A stretch of DNA of 64,000 nt from Pseudomonas baetica (GCF_019733355.1 NZ_JAIHLQ010000005.1:1-64000), one strand, 5' to 3'; positions 18,374 to 30,624 are shown, counted from the stretch's first letter. Numbers and translations: made by a program. The notes: generated by a model from the sequence alone, not told the origin.

Positions 18374-18878
18374 GAACGGTTTCTCCGGTTTTCTTGGTTT
18401 TGAACATATCCAGTGCCAGCATCACCGCACCAACGGAGATGGCGCTGTCGGCGAAGTTGAACGCCGGGAAGTACCAGCGGTTCTGCCAGTGCACCAGAAT
18501 GAAGTCGATCACATGGCCCAGCGCAATGCGGTCGTACAGGTTGCCCAGGGCACCACCCAGCACCAGCGCCAAAGCGATGGCCAGCCAGGTTTCGTTGCGG
18601 CCCAGACGCTTGAGCCAGACCACCAGCACCGCGCTGACCACGATCGCGATCAGGGCGAACAGCCAGCGCTGCCAGCCGGAGCCGTCAGCGAGAAAGCTGA
18701 AGGCTGCACCAGTGTTGTAAGCCAGGGTCCAGCTGAAATAATCGGGAATGATCACGATCTGCTGGAACATTTCGAGCTTGTTTTCGAAGTAGAACTTGCT
18801 GGCCTGGTCAATGACCAGAACCAGCAAACTCAACCAGAGCCAGCTCAACCGTCCGAAACGGCCAACGGCATTAGGCAT
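18366..18878 (-). CDS. lspA: lipoprotein signal peptidase LspA (signal peptidase II)
   Basis: LspA cuts the signal peptide from diacylated prolipoproteins in the inner membrane; globomycin inhibits it. The ATG at 18878 (170 residues) overlaps the ileS stop by 8 bases. Four membrane helices are visible. The catalytic aspartates are Asp125 in GHVIDF and Asp144 in NFADSAI, 19 residues apart as in the P. aeruginosa enzyme, and the NTGAAFS and GALGNLYDR motifs are kept. Confidence 0.97.
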   Translation of the reverse strand: MPNAVGRFGRLSWLWLSLLVLVIDQASKFYFENKLEMFQQIVIIPDYFSWTLAYNTGAAFSFLADGSGWQRWLFALIAIVVSAVLVVWLKRLGRNETWLAIALALVLGGALGNLYDRIALGHVIDFILVHWQNRWYFPAFNFADSAISVGAVMLALDMFKTKKTGETVHD

Positions 18879-21702
18879 AGTGACGAACCTCGCCAGCGCC
18901 GCTGATGTTATCAACACAACGACCGCAGATTTCCGGATGCTCCGGGTTCACGCCGACGTCTTCGCGGCAGTGCCAGCAACGGGCGCACTTGGCGAAGGCC
19001 GATTTGACGATCTTCAATTTCAAACCACTGACTTCGGTCGCTACCGCGTCGGCCGGAGCCTGTACAAACGGTGCAACGCCGGCGGTCGAAGTGATCAGGA
19101 CAAAGCGCAGTTCGTTGCTCAGCTTGGCCAGATCGGCGCTCAAGGCGTCTTCGGCGAACAGCGTCACTTCGGCTTGCAGGTTGCCACCGACGGCTTTTGC
19201 CGCGCGCTGGATTTCCATTTCTTTGTTGACCGCAACCTTCACTTCCATGATGCGATCCCAGTACTCGCGACCCAGCTCGAAGCCTTCCGGCAGCTCGGTC
19301 AGACCTTCGTACCAGGTGTTGAGCATGACCGATTCGTTACGCTCGCCCGGCAGGTATTGCCACAGCTCGTCGGCGGTGAACGCCAGGATCGGCGCGATCC
19401 AGCGCACCAGCGCTTCGGAGATGTGGAACAGCGCGGTTTGCGCCGAACGGCGGGCCTTGCTGTTGGCGCCAGTGGTGTACTGACGATCCTTGATGATGTC
19501 GAGGTAGAACCCCCCCAGCTCCTGCACGCAGAAGTTGTGGATCTTGGAGTAGACGTTCCAGAAACGGTACTCACCGTAGTGCTCTTGCAACTCGCGTTGC
19601 AGCAGCAGAGTGCGATCCACCGCCCAGCGATCCAGTGCCAGCATCTCTTCAGCCGGCAGCAGGTCGGTGGCCGGGTTGAAACCGGTCAGGTTCGAGAGCA
19701 GGAAGCGTGCGGTGTTACGGATACGCCGGTAGGCGTCCGCGCTGCGCTGCAGGATCTGCTCGGACACGGCCATCTCGCCGGAGTAGTCGGTCGAAGCCAC
19801 CCACAGACGCATGATGTCGGCGCCCAAGGTGTCGTTGACTTTCTGCGGCGCAATCACGTTGCCCAACGACTTGGACATTTTGCGGCCGGACTCGTCGACG
19901 GTGAAGCCGTGGGTCAGCAGCTCGCGGTACGGCGCGTGGTTGTCAATGGCGCAACCGGTCAGCAACGACGAGTGGAACCAGCCGCGGTGCTGGTCCGAAC
20001 CTTCCAGGTACAGGTCGGCACGCGGGCCGGTTTCGTGCCCCATTGGGTGCGAACCGCGCAGTACGTGCCAGTGAGTGGTACCCGAATCGAACCAGACGTC
20101 GAGGGTGTCGCTGATTTTGTCGTACAGCGGCGCTTCGTCACCGAGCAGTTCGGCAGCGTCCATCTTGAACCAGGCTTCGATGCCTTCGACTTCAACACGC
20201 TTGGCGACTTCTTCCATCAGTTCAACGGTGCGTGGGTGCAGCTCGCCGCTTTCCTTGTTCAGGAAGAACGGGATCGGCACGCCCCAGTTGCGCTGACGGG
20301 AGATGCACCAGTCCGGACGGTTGGCGATCATCGAGTGCAGACGCGCCTGGCCCCAGGCCGGAACGAACTGGGTGTCTTCGATGGCTTTGAGCGAGCGCAC
20401 ACGCAGGGTATCGCCGCTGACCGGCTCTTTGTCCATGCCGATGAACCACTGCGCGGTGGCGCGGTAGATCAATGGAGTCTTGTGGCGCCAGCAGTGCATG
20501 TAGCTGTGCTCGATGACGGTGGTGTGCATCAGCGCACCGACTTCGGTCAGCTTCTCGACGATGGCCGGGTTGGCCTTCCAGATGAACTGGCCGCCGAAGA
20601 ATTCCAGCGACGGCACGTACACACCGTTGCTCTGCACGGGATTGAGGATGTCGTCGTTGACCATGCCGTACTTCTTGCAGGTCACGAAGTCGTCCACGCC
20701 GTAGGCCGGAGCGGAGTGAACCACGCCGGTGCCAGCGCCCAGTTCGACGTAGTCGGCCAGATATACCGGCGACAGACGGTCGTAGAACGGGTGACGGAAG
20801 TTGATCAGCTCCAGCTCTTTGCCGGTAGTGGTGGCGATGACCGAACCTTCAACGCCGTAGCGAGCCAGGCAGGCTTCAACCAGCTCTTCAGCCAGCACCA
20901 GCAGCTTGTCGCCGACATCGACCAGGGCGTAGTTGAATTCCGGGTGAACGTTCAGCGCCTGGTTGGCCGGGATGGTCCACGGGGTGGTGGTCCAGATCAC
21001 GATCGAGGCTGGTTTGCTCAGCGACGGCAAACCAAACGCGGCAGCCAGTTTGGCTTCGTCAGCGATCGGGAAGGCAACGTCGATGGTCGAGGACTTCTTG
21101 TTTTCGTACTCGACTTCGGCTTCAGCCAGCGCCGAGCCGCAATCGAAGCACCAGTTCACAGGCTTGAGGCCCTTGAACACGAAACCGCCCTTGACGATTT
21201 CGGCGAGGGCACGAATTTCACCGGCCTCGTTCTTGAAGTCCATCGTTTTGTATGGGTTGGCGAAGTCACCCAACACACCGAGGCGGATGAACTCGGTCTT
21301 CTGCCCTTCAATCTGCTCGGTGGCGTAGGCACGGCAAAGTTCGCGGGTCTTGTCCGCGCCCAGGTTCTTGCCGTGGGTCACTTCAACCTTGTGCTCGATC
21401 GGCAGGCCGTGGCAGTCCCAACCCGGAACATACGGCGCGTCGAAACCCGACAGGGTTTTCGAGCGGATGATCATGTCCTTGAGAATTTTGTTCAGTGCGT
21501 GACCGATGTGGATCGTGCCGTTGGCATACGGAGGGCCGTCATGCAGAACGAACTTCGGACGATCCTTGCCAATCTCGCGCAACTTTCCGTACAGGCCAAT
21601 ACTGTCCCAGCGCTGCAGGATCTGCGGTTCGCGCTGTGGCAGGCCGGCCTTCATTGGGAAGGCGGTGTCCGGAAGGTTTAGCGTGGCTTTATAGTCGGTC
21701 AT
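18871..21702 (-). CDS. ileS: isoleucyl-tRNA synthetase IleS
   Basis: A 943-residue class I aminoacyl-tRNA synthetase. The HIGH signature is at residues 65-68 ([14 protein letters not shown]), the KMSKS loop is [10 protein letters not shown] near residue 610, the CP1 editing domain lies between, and a C-terminal zinc site with CARCWHC...CGRC sits near residues 905-930. This bacterial type with C-terminal zinc finger is the usual mupirocin-sensitive housekeeping enzyme. It lies 13 bases after ribF and overlaps lspA. Confidence 0.98.
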   Translation of the reverse strand: MTDYKATLNLPDTAFPMKAGLPQREPQILQRWDSIGLYGKLREIGKDRPKFVLHDGPPYANGTIHIGHALNKILKDMIIRSKTLSGFDAPYVPGWDCHGLPIEHKVEVTHGKNLGADKTRELCRAYATEQIEGQKTEFIRLGVLGDFANPYKTMDFKNEAGEIRALAEIVKGGFVFKGLKPVNWCFDCGSALAEAEVEYENKKSSTIDVAFPIADEAKLAAAFGLPSLSKPASIVIWTTTPWTIPANQALNVHPEFNYALVDVGDKLLVLAEELVEACLARYGVEGSVIATTTGKELELINFRHPFYDRLSPVYLADYVELGAGTGVVHSAPAYGVDDFVTCKKYGMVNDDILNPVQSNGVYVPSLEFFGGQFIWKANPAIVEKLTEVGALMHTTVIEHSYMHCWRHKTPLIYRATAQWFIGMDKEPVSGDTLRVRSLKAIEDTQFVPAWGQARLHSMIANRPDWCISRQRNWGVPIPFFLNKESGELHPRTVELMEEVAKRVEVEGIEAWFKMDAAELLGDEAPLYDKISDTLDVWFDSGTTHWHVLRGSHPMGHETGPRADLYLEGSDQHRGWFHSSLLTGCAIDNHAPYRELLTHGFTVDESGRKMSKSLGNVIAPQKVNDTLGADIMRLWVASTDYSGEMAVSEQILQRSADAYRRIRNTARFLLSNLTGFNPATDLLPAEEMLALDRWAVDRTLLLQRELQEHYGEYRFWNVYSKIHNFCVQELGGFYLDIIKDRQYTTGANSKARRSAQTALFHISEALVRWIAPILAFTADELWQYLPGERNESVMLNTWYEGLTELPEGFELGREYWDRIMEVKVAVNKEMEIQRAAKAVGGNLQAEVTLFAEDALSADLAKLSNELRFVLITSTAGVAPFVQAPADAVATEVSGLKLKIVKSAFAKCARCWHCREDVGVNPEHPEICGRCVDNISGAGEVRHYA

Positions 21703-21715
21703 TTAAGGCTCTTCA

Positions 21716-22654
21716 TTAGCGATGGGCGCTAGGTGCGGCTAGTGCACGGGCGGTGGCGACATCCGCATTGATCGCCGTTTTCAGCGCCTCCAGAGAGGCA
21801 AATCGCTGCTCTTCACGCAGCTTTTGGTGGAAAACCACCGTCAAACGCCGGTCATACAGATCGCCGGCAAAATCTAAAAGATGGACTTCAAGGTGGGCCT
21901 TGCCGTCGCCTTGCACTGTGGGCCGCACGCCGATATTGGCGACGCCGGGCCAGGTCTTGCCGTCGATATCCACATTCACCAGATACACCCCAGTGAACGG
22001 CACGCGACGACGCTTGAGTTGAATATTGGCAGTGGGCGTCCCCAGTTGCCGGGCCAGCTTCTGGCCATGCAGCACGCGACCGACTATGCGGTACGGGCGG
22101 CCGAGCAAGCGTTCGGCCAGGGCAAAATCGGCGGCGGCCAAGGCGTTGCGCACCTGAGTGCTGCTGACGCGAATGCCGTCCAGCTCGACGGTTTGTGCAG
22201 CTTCGACGCTAAAACCGTGGACCTGCCCGGCCTGCAACAGGAAATCGAAATCACCGAGGCGGTCGCAGCCGAAGCGGAAGTCGTCACCGACCTCCAGATG
22301 CTGCACGCCGAGGCCGTCTACCAGAATGGTGTCGACGAACTCACTGGCGCTGAGCTTGCTCAGACGCTGGTTGAAGGCCAGACACAAGACCCGGTCAACG
22401 CCTTCGGCCGCCAGCAGTTGCAGCTTGTCGCGCAACCGGGCAAGACGCGCCGGTGCGGTCTCGGGTGCAAAGAATTCCCGTGGCTGCGGCTCGAAAATCA
22501 CCACGCAGCTGGGTACGCCCAACTCGAGCGCACGCTCACGCAGTCGGGCCAGGATAGCCTGGTGACCACGGTGAACACCGTCAAAGTTGCCAATAGTGGC
22601 GACGCAGCCCCGATGCTGGGGGCGCAAGTTGTGGAGGCCTCGAACCAGCTGCAT
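21716..22654 (-). CDS. ribF: bifunctional riboflavin kinase/FMN adenylyltransferase RibF
   Basis: RibF phosphorylates riboflavin to FMN and adenylates FMN to FAD. The N-terminal FAD synthetase half has GNFDGVHRGH (HxGH-like) and SSTQVRNAL, and the C-terminal kinase half has GRVLHGQKLARQLGTPTANIQL with the conserved TPTAN. I chose the ATG at 22654 (MQLVRGLHNL, 312 residues), usual for Pseudomonas; another in-frame ATG at 22672 adds six residues but lies very close to a TATAAT box (22683-22688, minus strand) that may be the -10 element. Confidence 0.95.
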   Translation of the reverse strand: MQLVRGLHNLRPQHRGCVATIGNFDGVHRGHQAILARLRERALELGVPSCVVIFEPQPREFFAPETAPARLARLRDKLQLLAAEGVDRVLCLAFNQRLSKLSASEFVDTILVDGLGVQHLEVGDDFRFGCDRLGDFDFLLQAGQVHGFSVEAAQTVELDGIRVSSTQVRNALAAADFALAERLLGRPYRIVGRVLHGQKLARQLGTPTANIQLKRRRVPFTGVYLVNVDIDGKTWPGVANIGVRPTVQGDGKAHLEVHLLDFAGDLYDRRLTVVFHQKLREEQRFASLEALKTAINADVATARALAAPSAHR

Positions 22655-22783
22655 AACGCGCTTCTTGCTCATAAAGTGGTCGATTATAACCACACCCGGC
22701 GGCAGACGACAGGCAACACCGTAACGCAAAGTGATCGAGCCGACAAAACTGTCGGCACACGCCTGTTCATAAAGAGTAAAACC

Positions 22784-24322
22784 TCAGCTCAAGGCCTTGC
22801 GATTGAAGTCACGCAGACGGAAACCGAGCAGCAGCAACATACCGAAATACGCGACCACGCCCGCCGCCACCAAAGCGCCCAGACGCAGGAAGCGTTCAAG
22901 CATGTGCCCCTGATCCCAGGCTGGCATGAAATGCATGCCGACCAACAACACCGCCGACATCACCGCCACCGCCACCACCAGTTTGAAGCCGAACTTGGCC
23001 CAACCTGGCTGCGGCTGGTACATCTGCTGTTTACGCAGTTGATAGAACAACAACCCAGCGTTCAGACAGGCGCCAGCACTGATCGCCAACGCCAGGCCAG
23101 CGTGAGCCAACGGACCAATCAACACAAGGTTGAACAGTTGCGTGACGATCAGCGTGAAAATTGCGATTTTTACCGGCGTACGAATGTTCTGTTGCGCATA
23201 AAAGCCCGGCGCCAGCACTTTGATCACGATAATCCCGAGCAGACCCACCGAATAGGCAATCAACGCGCGCTGGGTCATTTCAGCATCAAAGCCACTGAAC
23301 TGGCCGTACTGGAACAACGAAACGGTCAACGGCTCGGCGAGAATCCCCAGTGCCAGCGAGCACGGCAGCACCAGCACAAAGCACAGACGAAGCCCCCAGT
23401 CGAGAATCCGCGAATATTCGTGGCGATCCTTGCTGGCGTAGGTTTTGGCCAAGGTCGGCAGCAGAATGGTACCCAACGCCACACCCAGCACGCCGGACGG
23501 CAACTCCATCAAACGGTCAGCGTAATACATCCACGACACCGAACCTGCGACCAGGAACGAGGCGAAGATGGTGTTGATAATCAGCGAAATCTGACTGACC
23601 GACACCCCCAGGATCGCCGGCAGCATCTGTTTCATCACTCGCCAGACGCCGGTATCGCGCAGATTCAGGCGCGGCAGGACCAACATGCCGATCTTCTTCA
23701 GGTGCGGCAGTTGATAAAGCAACTGCGCCAGACCGCCCGCCAGCACCGCCCAGCCCAAGGCCATGACCGGCGGATCGAAGTATGGCGTCAGGAACAGTGC
23801 AAACACGATCATGCTGACGTTGAGCAGGGTCGGTACGAACGCCGGCACCGAGAAACGGTTCCAGGTATTGAGGATCGCACCGGCCAGCGAGGACAGGGAG
23901 ATCAGCAATATGTAGGGAAAGGTCACCCGCAAAAGGTCGGAGGTCAGCTGGAATTTTTCCGGCGTATCGGTAAAACCGGGAGCCGTAGCCCAGATCACCC
24001 ACGGCGCGGCGATCATGCCCAGCGCCGTTACCAGCGCCAGCACCAAGGTCAGCAACCCCGACACGTAAGCAATAAAGGTACGCGTCGCCTCCTCGCCTTT
24101 CTGGCTTTTGTATTCCGCCAGAATCGGCACAAAAGCCTGAGAGAACGCACCCTCCGCGAAGATTCGCCGAAGCAGATTAGGCAGTTTGAAGGCAATAAAG
24201 AAGGCGTCCGTCGCCATCCCGGCCCCGAATATTCGGGCGATGAGCGTGTCACGGACGAACCCGAGAACCCGCGAAAGCATCGTGATAGAGCTGACGGCGG
24301 CCAACGATTTGAGCAGATTCAT
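22784..24322 (-). CDS. murJ: lipid II flippase MurJ (MviN)
   Basis: MurJ moves lipid II across the inner membrane for peptidoglycan synthesis. The 512-residue product has the MOP-family architecture of about 14 hydrophobic helices and the MviN signatures at the N-terminus ([49 protein letters not shown]). It lies upstream of ribF with 129 bases between and is divergent from rpsT, as in P. aeruginosa. Confidence 0.96.
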   Translation of the reverse strand: MNLLKSLAAVSSITMLSRVLGFVRDTLIARIFGAGMATDAFFIAFKLPNLLRRIFAEGAFSQAFVPILAEYKSQKGEEATRTFIAYVSGLLTLVLALVTALGMIAAPWVIWATAPGFTDTPEKFQLTSDLLRVTFPYILLISLSSLAGAILNTWNRFSVPAFVPTLLNVSMIVFALFLTPYFDPPVMALGWAVLAGGLAQLLYQLPHLKKIGMLVLPRLNLRDTGVWRVMKQMLPAILGVSVSQISLIINTIFASFLVAGSVSWMYYADRLMELPSGVLGVALGTILLPTLAKTYASKDRHEYSRILDWGLRLCFVLVLPCSLALGILAEPLTVSLFQYGQFSGFDAEMTQRALIAYSVGLLGIIVIKVLAPGFYAQQNIRTPVKIAIFTLIVTQLFNLVLIGPLAHAGLALAISAGACLNAGLLFYQLRKQQMYQPQPGWAKFGFKLVVAVAVMSAVLLVGMHFMPAWDQGHMLERFLRLGALVAAGVVAYFGMLLLLGFRLRDFNRKALS

Positions 24323-24492
24323 TGAGGGAATTTGTGCCTGTCGATAAACAGCAGGCGAACAATGCGCCTACTTGTGCGATACTCTGCGCCGCAACAGCAC
24401 AGAGCCAAAGCTCGCGAGTTTACAGGTCAAGCGCCGGAAATAAATATCCCGCCTCTTTATACCTACCACTTAGCGGAACGTTTCAAGCGCCC

Positions 24493-24521
24493 TTGACAAG
24501 ACATCTCTTCATCGGCATGAT
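24493..24521 (+). promoter_or_regulatory. candidate sigma-70 promoter of rpsT
   Basis: TTGACA (24493-24498) and CATGAT (24516-24521) are 17 bases apart, about 55 bases before the rpsT start. The -35 is perfect and the -10 matches four of six bases. Confidence 0.5.
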
Positions 24522-24574
24522 TCGCGGCCTATTTTGTTTGCTATTTCCTAAAAAGTCTTTCGAGGAGCTCGACG

Positions 24575-24847
24575 GTGGCCAACTCACCTTCCGCCAAAAA
24601 ACGTGCAAAACAGGCTGAGAAGCGTCGCAGCCACAACGCCAGCCTGCGTTCCATGGTTCGTACCTACATCAAGAATGTAGTTAAAGCCATCGACGCAAAA
24701 GACGCTGAAAAAGCTCAAGCTGCATACGTTCTGGCTGTGCCAGTTATCGACCGTATGGCCGATAAAGGCATCATCCACAAGAACAAGGCTGCTCGTCATA
24801 AGAGCCGTCTGAATGGCCACGTCAAAGCACTGAAAACTGCTGCTTAA
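24575..24847 (+). CDS. rpsT: 30S ribosomal protein S20
   Basis: S20 binds 16S rRNA helices early in 30S assembly. The 90-residue, Lys/Arg/Ala-rich sequence beginning [22 protein letters not shown] is typical. The start is a GTG at 24575 with a strong GAGGAG ribosome site at 24562-24567; non-ATG starts are also known for rpsT in E. coli, where they support autogenous control. A strong terminator follows. Confidence 0.98.
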   Translation: MANSPSAKKRAKQAEKRRSHNASLRSMVRTYIKNVVKAIDAKDAEKAQAAYVLAVPVIDRMADKGIIHKNKAARHKSRLNGHVKALKTAA

Positions 24848-24861
24848 TCGACGTAGTCATT

Positions 24862-24889
24862 AAAAAACCGACCTTAGGGTCGGTTTTTT
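24862..24889 (+). terminator. terminator after rpsT
   Basis: An 8-bp stem AACCGACC/GGTCGGTT with a TTAG loop, preceded by A and followed by six T, 15 bases after the rpsT stop. Confidence 0.92.
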
Positions 24890-24920
24890 ATTGCCTGTGA
24901 TTTGATAAAGGCAGAAAAAA

Positions 24921-25010
24921 TGCGGGAGCGGCCCTGTTCGCGAATGTAATCTGTCAGCCGATATCTCTAGCGACTGACACGACATCTTCGCGAGCAAGCC
25001 CGCCCCCACA
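24921..25010. repeat. REPIN: inverted REP doublet, GTGGG-outside topology
   Basis: REP copies at 24921-24944 (partly decayed: tgcgggagcggccctgttcg) and 24987-25010 face each other; starts are 66 bases apart. It lies between the converging rpsT and creA genes, 15 bases past the creA stop. Confidence 0.85.
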
Positions 25011-25025
25011 TTTAGATTTACGCTT

Positions 25026-25493
25026 TTACTGCCCGGCCGGCATCCACGGCAAAATCGGGATCGCCGTCACCGCATTCTGCGGACTACCCTCGATCAAGCG
25101 ATCGCTATAGACCAGATACACCAGCGTATTGCGCTTCTTATCGAGGAAGCGCACCACTTGCATGGTTTTGAATACCAGCGATGTGCGCTCCTTGAACACC
25201 TCTTCGCCATCCTTAAGCTCGCCCTTGAACTTGATCGAACCGACCTGACGACAAGCAATCGATGCCTCGGCGCGATCTTCAGCCAACCCCAAACCACCCT
25301 TCACACCACCCGTCTTGGCGCGCGAGAGGTAGCAGGTCACACCCTCGACTTTCGGATCATCGAAAGCCTCGACCACGATTCGGTCGTTCGGACCGACAAA
25401 CTTGAACACTGTCGACACCTGACCAATTTCTTCGGCCGAAGCGAGCAATGGCAGCACCATCAACAGACCCAACAATCCTTTTGCTACGCGCAT
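25026..25493 (-). CDS. creA: CreA family protein
   Basis: A 155-residue protein with a signal peptide ending ASA near residue 20, so it is likely periplasmic. The body ([40 protein letters not shown]... ending WMP) matches the CreA family. CreA lies with creBCD in E. coli, but its own function is unknown. Two Cys (VTCYLS and ASIACRQ) could pair. It lies 10 bases after proB and is probably co-transcribed with it. Confidence 0.9.
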   Translation of the reverse strand: MRVAKGLLGLLMVLPLLASAEEIGQVSTVFKFVGPNDRIVVEAFDDPKVEGVTCYLSRAKTGGVKGGLGLAEDRAEASIACRQVGSIKFKGELKDGEEVFKERTSLVFKTMQVVRFLDKKRNTLVYLVYSDRLIEGSPQNAVTAIPILPWMPAGQ

Positions 25494-25503
25494 GAGTTTT
25501 TCC

Positions 25504-26622
25504 TTACACCAAAATCAGATTGTCACGGTGAACCAGTTCAGGTTCAGCCATGTAACCGAGCAAACCGACAATCGCATCCGACGATTGACCGATGATTTTT
25601 TGTGCCTCCAGCGCACTGTAGTTGGCCAGGCCACGGGCGATTTCACGACCATCCGGCGCCACGCAAACCACCATTTCACCGCGCCGGAAACTCCCCTGCA
25701 CCAGCTTCACACCCACCGGCAACAGACTCTTGTTACCTCGAGAGAGCGCCGACACCGCCCCCTCATCCAACACCAACGTGCCACGGGTTTGCAGGTGCCC
25801 TGCCAGCCACTGCTTACGCGCCGCCAGCATGCCGCGCTCAGGTGACAGCAACGTGCCGATACGCTCACCCGCCTTCAAGCGATCGAGCACACGCTCAAGA
25901 CGCCCACCCACGATGATGGTGTGTGCGCCGGAACGTGCCGCCAGACGCGCCGCACGCAGCTTGGTTTGCATACCACCACGCCCCAGCGCGCCACCTGTAC
26001 CACCCGCCACCGCATCCAGACTTGGATCATCGGCACGCGCCTCATAAATCAACTGAGCATCGGGATTGTTGCGCGGATCAGCATCGAACATGCCATCGCG
26101 ATCCGTAAGGATCACCAGCAGATCAGCCTCGACCAGGTTGGCCACCAACGCCGCCAGGGTGTCGTTGTCGCCAAAACGGATTTCATCAGTGACCACGGTG
26201 TCGTTCTCGTTGATCACCGGAATGACTTTCAGCTCGACCAGCGCGCGCAAGGTGCTGCGGGCATTCAGATAGCGCTTGCGATCAGAGAGGTCGTCATGAG
26301 TCAGGAGAATCTGCGCGGTGTGCCGACCATGCTCGGCAAAGCTTGATTCCCAAGCCTGCACCAAGCCCATCTGACCGATTGCCGCCGCAGCCTGAAGCTC
26401 GTGCATCGCACTGGGTCGCGCGGTCCAGCCCAGACGGCTCATGCCGGCCGCCACCGCCCCGGAAGACACCAGCACCAACTCGACACCCGCCTCATGCAGA
26501 GCCACCATCTGCTCGACCCAGACACTCATTGCCGCGCGATCCAGCCCTTTGCCATCAGCTGTCAGCAAAGCGCTGCCGATCTTCACGACCCAACGCTGCG
26601 CACCTGTCACCTTGCTCCGCAT
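25504..26622 (-). CDS. proB: glutamate 5-kinase ProB
   Basis: ProB phosphorylates glutamate in the first step of proline synthesis and is feedback-inhibited by proline. The N-terminal amino-acid kinase domain shows [27 protein letters not shown] and INENDTV; the C-terminal PUA domain covers about residues 280-370. The ATG at 26622 ([12 protein letters not shown], 372 residues) fits the family; an adjacent ATG at 26625 adds one Met, and AAGG lies upstream of both. It comes after the obgE terminator, in the same direction. Confidence 0.96.
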   Translation of the reverse strand: MRSKVTGAQRWVVKIGSALLTADGKGLDRAAMSVWVEQMVALHEAGVELVLVSSGAVAAGMSRLGWTARPSAMHELQAAAAIGQMGLVQAWESSFAEHGRHTAQILLTHDDLSDRKRYLNARSTLRALVELKVIPVINENDTVVTDEIRFGDNDTLAALVANLVEADLLVILTDRDGMFDADPRNNPDAQLIYEARADDPSLDAVAGGTGGALGRGGMQTKLRAARLAARSGAHTIIVGGRLERVLDRLKAGERIGTLLSPERGMLAARKQWLAGHLQTRGTLVLDEGAVSALSRGNKSLLPVGVKLVQGSFRRGEMVVCVAPDGREIARGLANYSALEAQKIIGQSSDAIVGLLGYMAEPELVHRDNLILV

Positions 26623-26713
26623 CATCTTCAACCTTAGCTTGAGGACAGCGCGACCTGGCACTGCCCGTGACGTTAATCGTGGCTATTGGTGACCAACGAT
26701 CGATTTCCAGATA

Positions 26714-26740
26714 ATAAAACGCCGCTCGATTGAGCGGCGC
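26714..26740 (-). terminator. terminator after obgE
   Basis: A 7-bp stem GCCGCTC/GAGCGGC with a 4-base loop, followed on the minus strand by GTTTTATTAT, 20-odd bases after the obgE stop. It separates obgE from proB. Confidence 0.85.
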
Positions 26741-26759
26741 TTAAGTTTACTGCAACGAA

Positions 26760-28022
<1,263 letters not shown>

Positions 28023-28131
28023 TCAAGACATAAGACTCTTGCAAAAATGAGCGCAGCGACCCCAAAACACGACCTGCTTCGCACGCCGACAGCCCATACA
28101 AACAGCTTTGCAAGAGACTCACCCCACAAAC

Positions 28132-28160
28132 GAAAAAGCCCCGTCGCAAGACAGGGCTCT
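28132..28160 (-). terminator. terminator after rplU-rpmA
   Basis: A stem of about 9 pairs (AGCCCTGTC with GACGGGGCT, one G-T pair) and loop TTGC is followed by TTTTT on the minus strand, about 20 bases after the rpmA stop. Confidence 0.85.
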
Positions 28161-28176
28161 TCCAGCGATTGCGCAA

Positions 28177-28434
28177 TTAAGCTGCGACAACGCTCACGTA
28201 ACGGCGGTTGAACGCGCCTTTTACTTCAAACTTGATCACGCCTTCGATTTTAGCGAAGAGGGTGTGATCCTTACCCATGCCAACACCGTAACCGGCGTGG
28301 AATTGGGTGCCGCGCTGACGCACGATGATGTTGCCCGGAATGATTTTCTGGCCGCCATACATCTTGACGCCAAGGCGTTTGGCTTCCGAGTCGCGACCGT
28401 TACGGGTACTACCACCAGCTTTTTTGTGTGCCAT
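28177..28434 (-). CDS. rpmA: 50S ribosomal protein L27
   Basis: L27 reaches the peptidyl-transferase centre of the 50S subunit. The 85-residue sequence [29 protein letters not shown] is typical and has no Firmicutes-type N-terminal extension that would need cleavage. It follows rplU by 35 bases. Confidence 0.98.
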   Translation of the reverse strand: MAHKKAGGSTRNGRDSEAKRLGVKMYGGQKIIPGNIIVRQRGTQFHAGYGVGMGKDHTLFAKIEGVIKFEVKGAFNRRYVSVVAA

Positions 28435-28469
28435 GAGTTCAATTCTCCTAGTGAGGAATTAGGCTGAAA

Positions 28470-28784
28470 TTAAGCCTGAATACCGGTGATTTTGATCTCG
28501 GTGTACCACTGGCGGTGGCCCATACGCTTCATGTGGTGCTTACGACGACGGAACTTGATGATGCGGACTTTATCGTGACGACCTTGGGAGATCACTTCAG
28601 CCACAACAGTAGCGCCAGCAACAACTGGAGCGCCGATGTTTACGTCGTCGCCATTGGCAACCAACAGAACGCGATCAAAGGTAACGGATTCGCCGGTAGC
28701 GACTTCCAGTTTTTCGATCTTCAGGTATTCACCTGGGGCGACTTTGTACTGCTTGCCGCCAGTAACGATTACTGCATAAGACAT
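28470..28784 (-). CDS. rplU: 50S ribosomal protein L21
   Basis: L21 binds 23S rRNA in early 50S assembly. The ATG at 28784 ([15 protein letters not shown], 104 residues) is the family start. The C-terminal [23 protein letters not shown] signature is present. It is the first gene of rplU-rpmA and is divergent from ispB, with a well-formed promoter on each strand between them. Confidence 0.98.
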   Translation of the reverse strand: MSYAVIVTGGKQYKVAPGEYLKIEKLEVATGESVTFDRVLLVANGDDVNIGAPVVAGATVVAEVISQGRHDKVRIIKFRRRKHHMKRMGHRQWYTEIKITGIQA

Positions 28785-28916
28785 GGTATTTCTCCGATAA
28801 TCCTGCTCACCCAGCTCTTTATAAGAAGAGGTATTGGCTGGCATGGCTGCATGGGGCTGGAAGGCCCGCTTGCAATTGCGTAAGGCAGGTGCTGCCCAGG
28901 AAGTTCAGGGTGCGCG

Positions 28917-28945
28917 ATTGTACGCAAGGCGCAGCAGGCTTGCAA
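28917..28945 (-). promoter_or_regulatory. sigma-70 promoter of rplU-rpmA
   Basis: On the minus strand TTGCAA (28940-28945) and TACAAT (28917-28922) are 17 bases apart. The leader to the rplU start is about 125 bases and could hold control elements, though I see no clear known one. Confidence 0.65.
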
Positions 28946-28963
28946 GTAGCCGTCCATCGCGCC

Positions 28964-28992
28964 TTGACAGGTCTGGATGGGGGTCCTAGCAT
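28964..28992 (+). promoter_or_regulatory. sigma-70 promoter of ispB
   Basis: TTGACA (28964-28969) and TAGCAT (28987-28992) are 17 bases apart, about 30 bases before the ispB start and back to back with the rplU promoter. Confidence 0.6.
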
Positions 28993-29024
28993 GCCGCGCA
29001 ACCCTTCTGGAGCGACTCTCGCTG

Positions 29025-29993
29025 ATGCAACCCCAAGCTTTCTACCGCGCGGTGGCGGACGATTTTAGCGCCGTCGACGGCATCATCAAGAAGCAGCTGA
29101 CTTCCCGCGTACCGCTGGTATCGAAAATCGGCGACTACATCACGTCGGCCGGCGGCAAGCGTCTGCGTCCTTTATTGGTGTTGCTGTGTGGCAAGGCATT
29201 GGGTCGCGAAGGCGACGATATGCGTCTGCTGGCCGCCACCATCGAATTCCTGCACACCGCTACCCTGCTGCATGACGACGTGGTCGACATGTCCGGCATG
29301 CGCCGTGGCCGCTCGACCGCCAACGCCATGTGGGGCAATGCCCCGAGCGTGCTGGTCGGCGACTTCCTGTACTCGCGCTCATTCGAAATGATGGTCGAAC
29401 TGGGCTCGATGCAGGTGATGAAGATCCTGTCTCAGGCCACGCGCATCATCGCCGAAGGCGAAGTGCTGCAACTGTCCAAGGTGCGCGACGCCAGTACCAC
29501 CGAAGAAACCTACATGGAAGTCATTCGCGGCAAAACCGCAATGCTCTTCGAAGCCTCGACCCACAGCGCCGCCGCGCTGGCCGGCGCCAGCGCCGAGCAG
29601 AGCGAAGCCCTGCGTACTTTCGGTGATCATCTGGGCGTGGCATTCCAACTGGTCGACGACTTGCTCGATTACAAGGGCAACGCTGAAACCCTGGGCAAGA
29701 ACGTCGGTGACGATCTGGCCGAAGGCAAGCCGACCCTGCCGCTGATCTACACCATGCGCGAAGGCACGCCTGAGCAGGCTGCACTGGTGCGCCAGGCGAT
29801 CCAGAAAGGCGGAATCGAAGATCTGGAAAGCATCCGCGCTGCCGTGGAAGCCTCCGGCTCGCTGGAGTACACCGCGCAACTGGCCCGCGATTATGTGGCC
29901 CGCGCGATCAAGTGCCTCGACGCACTGCCAGCCAGCGAATACCGCGACGCACTGGTTGAACTGAGCGAGTTTGCGGTCGCCCGCACACACTGA
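29025..29993 (+). CDS. ispB: octaprenyl/nonaprenyl diphosphate synthase IspB
   Basis: IspB extends farnesyl diphosphate with IPP to make the ubiquinone side chain. The 322-residue product carries the two trans-prenyltransferase Asp-rich motifs, LLHDDVVDMSGMRRGR (DDxxD) and FQLVDDLLDYKG. The ATG at 29025 (MQPQAFYRAV) is the normal start. In Pseudomonas the quinone is mainly Q9, so the product may be nonaprenyl; chain length cannot be read reliably here. Confidence 0.95.
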   Translation: MQPQAFYRAVADDFSAVDGIIKKQLTSRVPLVSKIGDYITSAGGKRLRPLLVLLCGKALGREGDDMRLLAATIEFLHTATLLHDDVVDMSGMRRGRSTANAMWGNAPSVLVGDFLYSRSFEMMVELGSMQVMKILSQATRIIAEGEVLQLSKVRDASTTEETYMEVIRGKTAMLFEASTHSAAALAGASAEQSEALRTFGDHLGVAFQLVDDLLDYKGNAETLGKNVGDDLAEGKPTLPLIYTMREGTPEQAALVRQAIQKGGIEDLESIRAAVEASGSLEYTAQLARDYVARAIKCLDALPASEYRDALVELSEFAVARTH

Positions 29994-30010
29994 TCGCCAC
30001 GTAATCAAAG

Positions 30011-30046
30011 AGCCGCAGCCTTCCTTCGAAGCCTGCGGCTTTTTGT
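30011..30046 (+). terminator. terminator after ispB
   Basis: A stem AGCCGCAG/CTGCGGCT enclosing a smaller CTTCGAAG hairpin is followed by TTTTTGTT, 18 bases after the ispB stop. Confidence 0.88.
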
Positions 30047-30119
30047 TGCCTGCCCTATCTCGGTTAAAACCTTATACAATGTGCGACTTTTAGCGAACCA
30101 CATCCCTCAAGGAGCCTTA

Positions 30120-30461
30120 GTGAGCACGTTGCCACCCTGCCCGAAATGCAATTCCGAATACACCTACGAAGACGGCACTCAACTGGTTTGCCCCGAGTGC
30201 GCCCATGAATGGTCGGCCAGCGGCGACGCCGAAGTGGCCTCTGATGATGCTGTGAAGAAAGATTCGGTCGGCAACGTCCTGCAGGACGGCGACACCATCA
30301 CCGTGATCAAGGACTTGAAGGTCAAGGGCACCTCGCTGGTGGTCAAGGTCGGCACCAAGGTCAAGAACATCCGCCTGTGCGATGGCGACCATGACATCGA
30401 CTGCAAGATCGACGGCATTGGCCCGATGAAGCTCAAATCCGAGTTCGTCAGAAAAGTCTGA
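30120..30461 (+). CDS. yjdM: zinc-ribbon protein YjdM (PhnA family)
   Basis: A 113-residue protein with an N-terminal zinc ribbon ([25 protein letters not shown]) and a C-terminal SH3-like PhnA domain ([33 protein letters not shown]). The family was named for its place beside phosphonate genes in E. coli, but no phosphonate role is proven. A GTG start at 30120 with AAGGAG at about 30108 decides the start, since the next ATG is too far in. Confidence 0.92.
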   Translation: MSTLPPCPKCNSEYTYEDGTQLVCPECAHEWSASGDAEVASDDAVKKDSVGNVLQDGDTITVIKDLKVKGTSLVVKVGTKVKNIRLCDGDHDIDCKIDGIGPMKLKSEFVRKV

Positions 30462-30624
30462 ATCCGCTGTCATCCATCCCGCGCCAGCCGTGGGATGGAG
30501 TCTCTCCCTCCCCGCCCTGCCTCAATAAATCCAAGCAGTAGCCATACGCCAGCCGTTTTGACCTTACGCAACCTTTACCCGGAAAAAACCAGAAACGGCC
30601 AATAGACCCTTGCTATTTGACGAA

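Noticed and set aside
18796..21681. Open frame of 961 codons on the plus strand opposite ileS
   Set aside because: It is a mirror of the ileS codon pattern in a GC-rich genome. The translation is rich in His, Gln, Arg and Val without any domain, and there is no start signal.
21881..24325. Open frame of 814 codons running opposite ribF and murJ and across the gap between them
   Set aside because: The product is low-complexity in His, Gln and Arg. Two well-supported genes occupy the other strand, so it is read as an artefact of GC bias despite bridging an intergenic gap.
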